64,000 nucleotides of DNA from Aquilonibacter sp963703325 (GTDB lineage Bacteria; Vulcanimicrobiota; Vulcanimicrobiia; Vulcanimicrobiales; Vulcanimicrobiaceae), in NCBI GenBank assembly GCA_963703325.1, contig OY969805.1, forward strand, positions 2,356,001 through 2,420,000. The letters are read 5' to 3'. The notes below the pieces were generated by a model. That model did not search any database. It was given only the letters and a program-made list of their open reading frames with translations, and had not been told where the DNA came from. A program made the position numbers and the translations under genes. Numbering within the stretch: position 1 is the stretch's first letter; each line of letters opens with the position of its first letter. This document shows positions 17,748 through 25,442 of the stretch, piece by piece.

Positions 17748-18608
17748 ATGGCCCTGATGCGTACTCCCCTGCTTGCTGTCGTTCTTGCCGCACTCATCGC
17801 CGGTCCGGCTGCGGCTGCCCCCGCGCCTTCGCCTACGCCGCCGAATCTGCCGCAGATTTACCACTCGGTGAGTAGCCCGCTTTGCAGCGCACTCGCCACG
17901 ACCGTCCGTCCGGCGCTCGCGATGATGATGCAAAACGACGCGACGATCGCTAAAAGCCCGCCGCTCTTCGGCGACTACATCAAGTTGAGCGCCGCCGGCA
18001 GCGATTCGGGGAAAGACATGTCGGTGTACCGGTTGAACAGCCTGGTGACGCCGCTGGTCCAAAACACGCTGGCGATCCAGAAGCTGCTCGAAGATCCGTC
18101 GATTTTTCCGCGGACCGCGCATAACGAGGACGACCAGCGCCTGATCGACCTGAAGACCAAGATGCTCAAGACGCTGGCGTCGCAGCAAGCCTCGCTCGAC
18201 ATTATCAACGGCTTTGTCGAGACGCAGCAACTCGGTTCGATGCAGCACGAGGGCTTCGGGTATATGCACGCTATTACCGGTCAGAGCAGCAACAGCTCGT
18301 CCGGGCAAGGCGCGCTGCCGGCGATGAATCAACCTCCGCAAACGCTTCAGGCCGGCGCTGCAGCACCGACGTCGCAGACGCCGCAAGCGTTCGACGATCT
18401 CGTCTTACAAGCCGGCCTACAGCCGAATCAATACGAGTTCGATCCGACGCAAATTCCCGGACTTGCGGTCGGTTACAATCAGATCGGCAAGCTCAAAGAG
18501 GGTCTCGAGTGGACCCAGAATCAGAGCCAAAAATCCGAAGCCCCGCTAGCGCAAGCGGTCGTCAACGCGTCGAAAATCTGCGGCGCTCAATTGGGCAACC
18601 CGAAGTAG
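17748..18608 (+). CDS. Exported protein of unknown function
   Basis: A 286-residue protein with a clear signal peptide (TPLLAVVLAALIAGPAAAAP, about 6-25; an ATG at 17757 is an equally good start), a Pro-rich stretch, and a helical mature part with conserved-looking Cys near the start (SSPLCSALATT) and end (SKICGAQLG), perhaps a disulfide. A Gln/Ser-rich stretch lies in the middle. I do not recognise a family. It follows cheW by 63 bases and may be co-transcribed, but nothing else links it to chemotaxis. Confidence 0.6.
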   Translation: MALMRTPLLAVVLAALIAGPAAAAPAPSPTPPNLPQIYHSVSSPLCSALATTVRPALAMMMQNDATIAKSPPLFGDYIKLSAAGSDSGKDMSVYRLNSLVTPLVQNTLAIQKLLEDPSIFPRTAHNEDDQRLIDLKTKMLKTLASQQASLDIINGFVETQQLGSMQHEGFGYMHAITGQSSNSSSGQGALPAMNQPPQTLQAGAAAPTSQTPQAFDDLVLQAGLQPNQYEFDPTQIPGLAVGYNQIGKLKEGLEWTQNQSQKSEAPLAQAVVNASKICGAQLGNPK

Positions 18609-18621
18609 GCTGCGCGTACTT

Positions 18622-19068
18622 TTAGTTGCCCATGCTCTCTGCAAAGCCCAGTCCGGTAAAGCGCATCAATCCTTCGAACGGGCCGTACGGCGCGAATGCG
18701 TCGCGCCAGAGCGCGCGTGCGCGCGCCAGCGCGTCGTCGCGCTGCATCCGTACGCGCTGTGCACTCACGTGAAGCTTCTTCGGCATCGCAAGCAGCAGCA
18801 GATCGCGATCGTGCAGATCGCCGAGCGCGTCTTGGAGCTGACTTAGGCGGCTTGCGGCTTCGAGCAGCGCAGGTTCGCGTGGAGTGAAGCTTTCGAGCGC
18901 ATAGCGCAAGCGTTTGCAGGCAATGCGCAGATCGTGCAGATCGCGGCTGCGGCCGTGCCGAAGCGCCGGAACGAGCGTGAGCACCTCGGCAAAACGCACG
19001 ATGGCGATGCGGCGCATCGCGTCGTCGACGCCACAGGCATCGGAGAGATCGATACGCCTCGCCTTCAT
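18622..19068 (-). CDS. CHAD-domain protein, C-terminal-type half
   Basis: A 148-residue, Arg/Leu-rich helical protein with the CHAD signature LHDLRIACKRLRYALESF (about 44-61): conserved His and basic residues on helices that bind polyphosphate. A normal CHAD domain has two such four-helix halves in about 280 residues; this gene has one. Its ATG (19068-19066) overlaps the stop of the other half by four bases, so both are probably made together and assemble. Confidence 0.75.
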   Translation of the reverse strand: MKARRIDLSDACGVDDAMRRIAIVRFAEVLTLVPALRHGRSRDLHDLRIACKRLRYALESFTPREPALLEAASRLSQLQDALGDLHDRDLLLLAMPKKLHVSAQRVRMQRDDALARARALWRDAFAPYGPFEGLMRFTGLGFAESMGN

Positions 19069-19454
19069 GGGTGTGAGAACCGCACGTTTTCCAACGCGTG
19101 GGCAATACGTTTGAGTGCTATGCGTTCGCGCCGGCGCAACGCGTGCAAGAGGCCGCGTGCGGCTCGGCGTTCGCGCACGTCGAGCGCCTCCCGCAACGCT
19201 TCACGCATGACCGCCGCATCGCGCGCTTCACCCGTCAAATCAATCAGGCGGCGCAAGCGTTTGAGCGAAAACGGCGGGATGGCTTCGCGCAGGTCTTCAT
19301 GCAACAACCGCAGGCGGCGCGCGGTCGTGCGCAGATCGTGCAGGCGTTTCGCGCTGGGCTGACGCAAAAAGCGCGCCCGGGCCCGCTTGAAAGCACGCAC
19401 GTCCGCTTTGACGAGTCCGATGGCCCATTCCGCAATGCGATCATCCGGCGGCAT
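19065..19454 (-). CDS. CHAD-domain protein, N-terminal-type half
   Basis: A 129-residue helical, Arg-rich protein with the second CHAD-type motif RLHDLRTTARRLRLLHEDL (about 36-54). It is upstream in transcription order and overlaps the next gene by ATGA. Together the two make one CHAD length. Known CHAD proteins bind polyphosphate and often sit near polyphosphate or adenylate-cyclase-like genes, none of which appear here. Splitting by a precise four-base overlap looks natural rather than erroneous, but an ancestral frameshift is possible. Confidence 0.75.
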   Translation of the reverse strand: MPPDDRIAEWAIGLVKADVRAFKRARARFLRQPSAKRLHDLRTTARRLRLLHEDLREAIPPFSLKRLRRLIDLTGEARDAAVMREALREALDVRERRAARGLLHALRRRERIALKRIAHALENVRFSHP

Positions 19455-19496
19455 CAGCGTTCCTTACGCGCGCACCTCGCAAGCGTCCCCCGCGGG

Positions 19497-19541
19497 CGGA
19501 TCGGCCGAAGGCCGAACGCGACGGGTCAGCTCTGCTGACCC
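19497..19541. repeat. TCGGCCGAAGGCCGA-type palindromic repeat, copy 1
   Basis: Module one is the hairpin TCGGCCGAAGGCCGA (19501-19515) in a shared 22-base context (19497-19518). Module two is GGGTCAGCTCTGCTGACCC (19523-19541), a perfect 8-bp hairpin. The first module recurs exactly at 21217 and 51003. It ends two bases before the -35 box of the imuA promoter. Confidence 0.7.
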
Positions 19542-19543
19542 TC

Positions 19544-19573
19544 TTGACTAGCGAACATATGTTCGATTAGGAT
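19544..19573 (+). promoter_or_regulatory. SOS promoter with LexA box for imuA-imuB-dnaE2
   Basis: TTGACT (19544-19549) and TAGGAT (19568-19573) are separated by 18 bases. The spacer holds CGAACATATGTTCG (19552-19565), a perfect palindrome that fits the Bacillus/Gram-positive LexA (DinR) consensus CGAAC-N4-GTTCG. LexA bound here would block polymerase directly. The expected start of transcription falls only a base or two before the imuA ATG at 19582. Confidence 0.85.
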
Positions 19574-19581
19574 GGGAGCCC

Positions 19582-20253
19582 ATGCTACCGGCGCGCACCG
19601 ATTTTCAAGCACTCAAAGCCCTCTTGGCGGTCGTGGCTCCCGCCCCGCGTGCCGGGCGGGAGCGGCTCTTCCCGACCACGATTCCCGCTGTCGACGCCTT
19701 GCTGGGCGGGGGGATCCCATGTGGGTCGCTGATCACCCTCGAGGGCAGTGGGAGCGCCGGCTGCCGCAGCATTGCCGCCGCATTGCTCGCCCAGGCGACG
19801 CGCAGCGGGCTCGGCGCGGTCATCGATTGCAGCGAACTCTATCCGCCCTCCCTGGAGGCTGCCGGCGTGCGGCTGGATCGGCTATTGATCGTTCCGGCCA
19901 CGACACCGGTGGGCATAGCTCGCGCCGCCGATCTGCTGTTGCGTACGCGCACGGCGCGGGTGGTGGTTATGGCTGCGACGGCGCTGCGCGCTGCCGTATG
20001 GGCACGCCTCGCCGGTCTTGCGCAGAAAGCCGGCGCGGTGCTCGTCGTGCTCGCCTCGCGGACCGTTGCCGAGCTCTCCGCGGTCGCGACCGTCTGCCTG
20101 TCATGTCGCATCGAGCGGGCCGTTATGCATGGCACACGGGGACTCTGGGGCGTCTTTTGCGGCTTCGAATTGCAAGCCGAGCTGCGTAAACACAAATTCA
20201 GAAATTCTTTAACTCCGTTTGGCGTCAATGGACTTCTAAGGAGCGAGCAATGA
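19582..20253 (+). CDS. imuA: ImuA-like RecA-fold protein of the mutasome
   Basis: A 223-residue, RecA/SulA-like protein that precedes imuB and dnaE2, as in the damage-inducible mutasome of many bacteria. It has TIPAVDALLGGGIPCGSLI and a P-loop region, EGSGSAGCRSIAAALL, which lacks the Walker Lys, so ATP use is doubtful. Later strands (RVVVMAATALRAAVWARL, GAVLVVLAS) fit the RecA core. ImuA recruits or regulates the complex. The ATG at 19582 has only a weak upstream GGGAG, and the message may be nearly leaderless. It overlaps imuB by ATGA. Confidence 0.8.
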   Translation: MLPARTDFQALKALLAVVAPAPRAGRERLFPTTIPAVDALLGGGIPCGSLITLEGSGSAGCRSIAAALLAQATRSGLGAVIDCSELYPPSLEAAGVRLDRLLIVPATTPVGIARAADLLLRTRTARVVVMAATALRAAVWARLAGLAQKAGAVLVVLASRTVAELSAVATVCLSCRIERAVMHGTRGLWGVFCGFELQAELRKHKFRNSLTPFGVNGLLRSEQ

Positions 20254-21515
20254 TCGTATGCGTCCGAGCTTCTGATCTTTCGAGCGACGCCGTATGGCAA
20301 GAAATCCTCGATGCGCTCGATGCAGTAACGCCGCTGATCGAGGACGTGCGCGCCGGCGTCGCGTTGCTCGACATGCAGGGGGCAGACGGCGATTTTGCCG
20401 CCTGGAGCCGCCGCATTCGTGCCGCGCTCATTCCCTATACGTTTTCGCCATGCATCGGCGCGGGCCCCAATCGCTTTTGTGCTTTTGCCGCCGCTTGGCA
20501 TGGTAACGGCACGTTGATCGAAACAGGCCGCGAAGCGCAAGCGCTTGCAGCCATGCCGCTCGACGCGCTTGAACTCGACGCCGATATCGTCGAACGCTTG
20601 CATTTGCTCGGGGTGACGACGCTCGACGCGCTCGCGGCGTTACCGCACGGGCCGTTCGTGCGCCGCTTTGGTCCGCAGGCCGCCCGTTGGCACGATGCGG
20701 CGCGGGGGATCGATCGCTCGCCGTTTACACCGCGCGGTCACGCGATCACGATCGAGGCAGCGATGTTCGGTGAAGGTTCGGCGCAGAGCGAGGCGGCCGT
20801 CATCTTCGCCCTGCGCGTCTTGATTGGCCGGGTTTGCAGCGATCTCGAGCGTTGCGGCAAGCGCGCGAGCGCGCTGCACGTCGATATCGAACTCGAAGAT
20901 GCCGATACCGCGCACATCGACGTGCCGCTTGCCGCGGCGACCTCGCAAGAGCGCGCGATGCTCGACGTCGTGCGCGCTAAACTCGAGGGCGCACGTTTTG
21001 CTGCGCCGATTTGTGGTTTGCGCGTACGCGCATTGGGGTTAGAAGAGGGTGGTGAAGCGGTGCCGCTGCTTACCGGCGACGAGATCGATCGGGCAAACGT
21101 CGCGGTCACCTTGGCTCGGCTCGAAGCGATGCTCGGCGAGCCGGTGCGTCGCGCGCAGACGCGTGCCGCGCATCCGCTCGAAGAGCGTTTTGCTTATGTA
21201 CCGTTCACGCTTCCGGCGGATCGGCCGAAGGCCGAACGTAAAGGATTCAGCGAAGCGCAATTCTTACAACCCCGGCTCGTACCCCAGTTGCGATTGCTCG
21301 CCGTGACTGAGATCGACGTGCGTCTGCGGCGAGGCGAGCCGGCAACGGTCGACGAGCGTGCGGTGCAGCGTTGCGCCGGTCCGTGGCGCATCGAAGAAGG
21401 CTGGTTTGCCGCACCGGTTGCGCGCGACGAATACGACGTGCAACTCGATACCGGTGAGATCCATCGCATCTACCGTCAAGGCGAGCGCTGGTATCTGCGC
21501 GGCTCGTATGATTAG
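20250..21515 (+). CDS. imuB: ImuB-like inactive Y-family polymerase
   Basis: A 421-residue protein, shorter than usual (about 500). It begins directly in the palm-derived region (LIEDVRAGVALLDMQGADG, then CIGAGPNRFCAFAAAW) and lacks the N-terminal catalytic carboxylates of Y-family polymerases, consistent with ImuB as a scaffold linking DnaE2 to the beta clamp. The helix-hairpin-helix part is near 115-155. The C-terminal ImuB domain ends with GPWRIEEGWFAAPVARDEYD and RQGERWYLRG. A possible clamp motif is QLRLL. A dispersed palindrome is embedded in frame at 21217-21259. Confidence 0.85.
   Translation: MIVCVRASDLSSDAVWQEILDALDAVTPLIEDVRAGVALLDMQGADGDFAAWSRRIRAALIPYTFSPCIGAGPNRFCAFAAAWHGNGTLIETGREAQALAAMPLDALELDADIVERLHLLGVTTLDALAALPHGPFVRRFGPQAARWHDAARGIDRSPFTPRGHAITIEAAMFGEGSAQSEAAVIFALRVLIGRVCSDLERCGKRASALHVDIELEDADTAHIDVPLAAATSQERAMLDVVRAKLEGARFAAPICGLRVRALGLEEGGEAVPLLTGDEIDRANVAVTLARLEAMLGEPVRRAQTRAAHPLEERFAYVPFTLPADRPKAERKGFSEAQFLQPRLVPQLRLLAVTEIDVRLRRGEPATVDERAVQRCAGPWRIEEGWFAAPVARDEYDVQLDTGEIHRIYRQGERWYLRGSYD
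21217..21259. repeat. TCGGCCGAAGGCCGA-type palindromic repeat inside imuB, copy 2
   Basis: The first hairpin module matches the other copies exactly over 22 bases (21217-21238). The second (GATTCAGCGAAGCGCAATTC) keeps the left arm of the copy-3 hairpin but has lost the right arm. It is read in frame as PADRPKAERKGFSEAQFL, between the polymerase-like and C-terminal ImuB regions, which resembles the protein-inserted palindromes known from Rickettsia. Confidence 0.65.
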
Positions 21516-21525
21516 GTGTCGGAGT

Positions 21526-21566
21526 GACTTTAGACCGGCAAAGCTTTAGCTTTGACGGATAAAGTC
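21526..21566. repeat. 41-base near-palindromic dispersed repeat, copy 2, spanning the dnaE2 start
   Basis: Arms GACTTTA (21526-21532) and TAAAGTC (21560-21566) enclose a central CAAAGCTTTAGCTTTG. It aligns without gaps to 2475-2515 (about 31 of 41). It covers the whole imuB-dnaE2 junction, including the predicted TTG start codon of dnaE2 (21552), so a folded hairpin would mask translation initiation. Confidence 0.6.
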
Positions 21567-24500
21567 CGATACGCCGAGCTCCACGCGTACTCGAATTTCA
21601 CGTTTCTCGAAGGCGCCTCACATCCCGAAACGCTGGTAGCTCGCGCAGTCGAGCTCGAGCTCTCAGCAATCGCGCTCACCGATCGCGACGGGCTCTATGG
21701 CGCCGTACGCTTTGCCGGTACCGCGCGCCGCGCGGGCATCGCGGCGATCATCGGCAGCGAGCTCACGCTCGACGATGCCACGCGCCTCGTGCTGTTGATC
21801 GAAGACGAACGCGGCTATGCCAATTTGTGCGAGCTGATTTCGATCGCGCAACTGCGCGGCAGCAAAGGCGATGCACGGTTGCAACTCGCGGATCTCGACG
21901 GCCGCAGCGACGGTCTGGTCGCGCTCAGCGCGGTGCCCGATCCGCAACGCATCGATACGTTGCACGCGTTGTTCCGCGATCGTTGCTACCTCGAGCTCCA
22001 GCATCACCTCACACCGGCCGACGCCGAACGCAATGACGCGCTGGTGCGACTCGCAAGGGCGATGCGCGTCGCGTATGTCGCAACCAACGGCGTCGTCTAC
22101 GCGCAGCGCGAGGATGCGCAACTTGCCGATATTCTCGCATGCGTCAAAGAAACAGTAACGCTGGATGCGGCGCGCGCGCAACATCGTCTGCGTCCCAATG
22201 CCGAATATCATCTCAAATCTGCCGCGGCGATGCGCGCCATCTTTAGCGCGTATCCGCAAGCCGTCGACGCGAGCCTCGGGATCGTGGAGCGATGCCGGTT
22301 TCGTCTCGAACGGCTGACCGGACAATTCCCGCTCTTTCCCGTACCCGACGGCTCGACGCGCCAGAGCTATCTACGTGAACTGACGTATCGCGGCGCAGCC
22401 GATCGCTATGGCACGCCGTTCACGTCGAAGATCGAGCGTCAGCTGGAGTATGAGCTCGGCATCATCGCCAAAATGGATCTTGCCGGGTACTTTTTGATCG
22501 TTTGGGATATCGTGCAAGCGGCAAATCGGCTCGGCGTGCTCTGCCAAGGGCGCGGCTCGGCGGCGAACTCCGCGGTGTGCTATGCACTCGGCATTACCGC
22601 GGTCGATCCGATCGGCATGGATCTGCTCTTCGAGCGGTTCATGTCGGAAGAACGCCAAGAGATTCCCGACATCGATATCGACTTCGCTCACCAGGACCGC
22701 GAGCAGGTCATTCAATACGTCTACGAACGCTACGGTCGCAGCAACGCGGCGATGGCAGCCGAAGTCATTTGCTATCGCACGCGCTCGGTGCTGCGCGATG
22801 TCGCCAAAGCGCTGGGCTTTACCGTCGACCAAACCGACGAACTCGCCAAGGAGTACGATGCGCGCGAATCGCTGCCTGACGCCGCCGCGCAGTTCGGCGA
22901 GCGCGCGCAGCGCCTCGAAGAATTCTGCTGCCGTATCGACGGCTTCCCGCGTCACATGGGCATTCACTCGGGCGGCATGGTGATCACGCGCGATCCGCTG
23001 ATTCGTGTCGCCCCGATCGAATGGGCGACGATGCGCGACCGCACCATCATCCAATGGGACAAAGACGATCTGCAAGACCTCGGCCTGATAAAAATCGACC
23101 TCCTTGGCCTAGGCATGCTCTCGTTGCTGCGCGAGGCCTTTTCCATCCACAAGCGCACCCTGATGACAAAGGGACAGCCACTCGCCCTGCATACGATTCC
23201 GGTGGACGACCGGGCGACCTATGACATGATTTGCAAAGCCGATACCGTTGGTGTGTTTCAAATCGAGTCGCGCGCGCAGATGTCGATGCTCCCGCGGATG
23301 AAGCCGCGCTGCTTTTATGACATCGTCATGCAGGTCGCCATTATTCGACCCGGGCCCATTCAGGGACAGATGGTGCATCCGTTCTTACGCCGGCGCGCCG
23401 GACTCGAGCCGGTGACCTATCCGCATCCGAAGCTGAAGCCGGTGCTCGAACGCACGATGGGCGTGCCGCTTTTTCAAGAGCAAGGGATGCGCATGGCGAT
23501 TGAGGCGGGCGGGTTTACGCCGGGTGAAGCCGATGTGCTGCGCCGCGCGATGGGCCACAAACGCTCGCACGAGCGCATGCAGGCGATCTATCCGAAACTC
23601 GTGGACGGTATGATGGCCAACGGCATCGACCGAGCCGCGGCCGAGCAGCTCTTCGGGATGCTCGAAGGCTTCGCCGATTATGGCTTCCCGGAATCGCATG
23701 CCGCGAGCTTCGCCTTGCTGGCCTACGCGTCGGCGTATGTGAAGTGCCACCATCCGGCGATTTTCGCAGCGGCAATCCTCAACGTGCAGCCGATGGGATT
23801 TTATTCGACCGAAGTATTGGTCAACGACGCGCGCCGTCATCGCGTCGTGGTCAAGCCGGTGGAGGTCAATGCGAGCGAATATTGGTCCCACGTCGAAGCC
23901 GACGGCGCGCTGCGTCTGGGATTCCATCTCGTGCGCGGCTTGGGCAGCGCACAGAAGGAGCGGCTCGAAGCGGCGCTTGCGAATGGACCGTTTGTCGATT
24001 TGCTCGCCTTTGCGCAGCGCACGCGGCTCGAAAAAGAGGCGATCGAAAATCTCGCGGTTGCCGGCGCGTTTGCGCCGTGGTACGGATCGCGACGGGAAGC
24101 GATGTGGGCGTTGCGCGCGCTCGACGAGCGCGAGGCGCGCGGTGAGCTCGGAAAGTTGATGGACGTCGAAGAACCGGCGGTACGCTTTCGACCACTCGTC
24201 CCCAAAGTGGAGGCAGCGTTCGATCTATGGTCGACCGGCGTGACCGCCAAAGGTCAAGTGGTCGCGCATTTCCGCGCGCAACTCGATGAGCAGCGCGTAA
24301 TCCCCGCGCATCGTCTGGAGGAAATGCCGAACCACCTCGTCTGCCGCGTGGGGGGATTGGTCATTACACGGCAACGGCCCGGCACCGCCAAAGGCTTCGT
24401 CTTTCTCACGCTCGAGGATGAAACCGGGTTGGTGAACGTGATCGTGCGGCCCGATATCTACGAGCGCTACCGGCGCGTCATCCGCATGTCCAACATGCTC

Positions 24501-24617
24501 GTGATCGAGGGCGTATTACAAAGCGAGCAAGGAACGATCGATCTGCTCGCGCGTTCGGTCTGGACGTTCGACGACGAAGGCGTAACCGGCGGCGTACGCT
24601 CGCACAACTTTCATTGA
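21552..24617 (+). CDS. dnaE2: Error-prone DNA polymerase III alpha subunit DnaE2 (ImuC)
   Basis: A 1021-residue C-family polymerase. The PHP domain begins RYAELHAYSNFTFLEGASHP, with the DnaE2-type loss of some metal ligands. The palm catalytic motif PDIDIDF is at 372-378, with a second KIDLLGLGML. The finger region follows, then a helix-hairpin-helix and an OB fold near 915-1000 (GGLVITRQRPGTAKGFVFLT). DnaE2 performs mutagenic lesion bypass with ImuA and ImuB. It starts with TTG 36 bases after imuB, inside a palindrome. The length fits DnaE2 (about 1050) rather than DnaE1. Confidence 0.93.
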   Translation: MTDKVRYAELHAYSNFTFLEGASHPETLVARAVELELSAIALTDRDGLYGAVRFAGTARRAGIAAIIGSELTLDDATRLVLLIEDERGYANLCELISIAQLRGSKGDARLQLADLDGRSDGLVALSAVPDPQRIDTLHALFRDRCYLELQHHLTPADAERNDALVRLARAMRVAYVATNGVVYAQREDAQLADILACVKETVTLDAARAQHRLRPNAEYHLKSAAAMRAIFSAYPQAVDASLGIVERCRFRLERLTGQFPLFPVPDGSTRQSYLRELTYRGAADRYGTPFTSKIERQLEYELGIIAKMDLAGYFLIVWDIVQAANRLGVLCQGRGSAANSAVCYALGITAVDPIGMDLLFERFMSEERQEIPDIDIDFAHQDREQVIQYVYERYGRSNAAMAAEVICYRTRSVLRDVAKALGFTVDQTDELAKEYDARESLPDAAAQFGERAQRLEEFCCRIDGFPRHMGIHSGGMVITRDPLIRVAPIEWATMRDRTIIQWDKDDLQDLGLIKIDLLGLGMLSLLREAFSIHKRTLMTKGQPLALHTIPVDDRATYDMICKADTVGVFQIESRAQMSMLPRMKPRCFYDIVMQVAIIRPGPIQGQMVHPFLRRRAGLEPVTYPHPKLKPVLERTMGVPLFQEQGMRMAIEAGGFTPGEADVLRRAMGHKRSHERMQAIYPKLVDGMMANGIDRAAAEQLFGMLEGFADYGFPESHAASFALLAYASAYVKCHHPAIFAAAILNVQPMGFYSTEVLVNDARRHRVVVKPVEVNASEYWSHVEADGALRLGFHLVRGLGSAQKERLEAALANGPFVDLLAFAQRTRLEKEAIENLAVAGAFAPWYGSRREAMWALRALDEREARGELGKLMDVEEPAVRFRPLVPKVEAAFDLWSTGVTAKGQVVAHFRAQLDEQRVIPAHRLEEMPNHLVCRVGGLVITRQRPGTAKGFVFLTLEDETGLVNVIVRPDIYERYRRVIRMSNMLVIEGVLQSEQGTIDLLARSVWTFDDEGVTGGVRSHNFH

Positions 24618-25426
24618 TGCGGATTTTGCTGAGTGACCGAGAGATAATAATCGTAGGTTTCCTGTTCTAGCGGCGTCAGCGTCACGCCCGCGGGTAGACG
24701 ATAGCCGGGCATCGGCAGCGGCATCGGCATGCTGTGCCGCCCTCGCAGAAACGGATCGCTCCTTCGCGGGAAACACATCTGCCACGGTATTTGCCCGTCC
24801 TCGGTATGGCCATCCGGATAGTGGTACATATACTGCGCGTAGTAGCAGTCAAGGCCACCTTCGAACCACTGGCGAGTGGGGTCGATCGTGCCCTCGCCAC
24901 GCCGAGGCTCGCCCGGCAGCCCCGAGACCTCCATTTGAAACGGCTGATGCGTCCCCGTGCTTTGGTTCGGGTCGATCGTCGCGATCGCAAGCGGCGTGCT
25001 CTGCGCGTTGAGTTGCTCGGCCTCATGCTGGAAGGCAACCTGTTGCTGCGCCAGTTGCTCGGCCAGCGATCCTGCCTGCTGCTTTTTCGGCGCACTGCGC
25101 GGCACCGGCGTTCCGTTCGGCGTAATGTGTGCGAGTTCGGTCGGCTGCGCTTGCGGCTGCGGAATCGCCCGGCGCGGCGCCTGCTGCGGCTTAGACCGCG
25201 CCCGCACCGGCTGTGCGCCCTTGGCGATATTCAGCGAGGACGACGTCACCGTGATCACCTCCACCGGCTGCTGCTGCACGGTGACGATCACGTGCGTACG
25301 AAGCGCGATGACCCATGCGAGAAGCATCCATGCCATCAGGTTCGCAAAGGCGGAAACAAGAAGCGACCACACCAAGGTGGTGCGGTCATCCTTACGTTCT
25401 CGAAGGTCGTCTCGCTCGGTGATCAT
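24611..25426 (-). CDS. TonB-like membrane-anchored protein with unknown C-terminal domain (paralogue 2)
   Basis: A 271-residue protein with a short cytoplasmic N-terminus, one membrane segment (FANLMAWMLLAWVIALRTHV, about 27-46), a strand VEVITVTSSSLNIAK typical of TonB/TolA-like stalks, and a Pro/Gln-rich spacer (about 75-150). The C-terminal domain (150-271) is Trp/Tyr-rich with two Cys (GGLDCYY and WQMCFPR). The C-terminal half is not the canonical TonB fold as far as I can tell. It is a tandem duplicate of the neighbouring gene. Its 3' end overlaps dnaE2 by seven bases on the other strand. Confidence 0.6.
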   Translation of the reverse strand: MITERDDLRERKDDRTTLVWSLLVSAFANLMAWMLLAWVIALRTHVIVTVQQQPVEVITVTSSSLNIAKGAQPVRARSKPQQAPRRAIPQPQAQPTELAHITPNGTPVPRSAPKKQQAGSLAEQLAQQQVAFQHEAEQLNAQSTPLAIATIDPNQSTGTHQPFQMEVSGLPGEPRRGEGTIDPTRQWFEGGLDCYYAQYMYHYPDGHTEDGQIPWQMCFPRRSDPFLRGRHSMPMPLPMPGYRLPAGVTLTPLEQETYDYYLSVTQQNPHQ

Positions 25427-25442
25427 GCCGTCTAAGAGCTGA

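Noticed and set aside
17085..18386. 433-codon minus-strand frame opposite cheW and the following gene
   Set aside because: It runs across two plus-strand genes with signal peptide or CheW motifs; its translation is Arg-rich shadow sequence.
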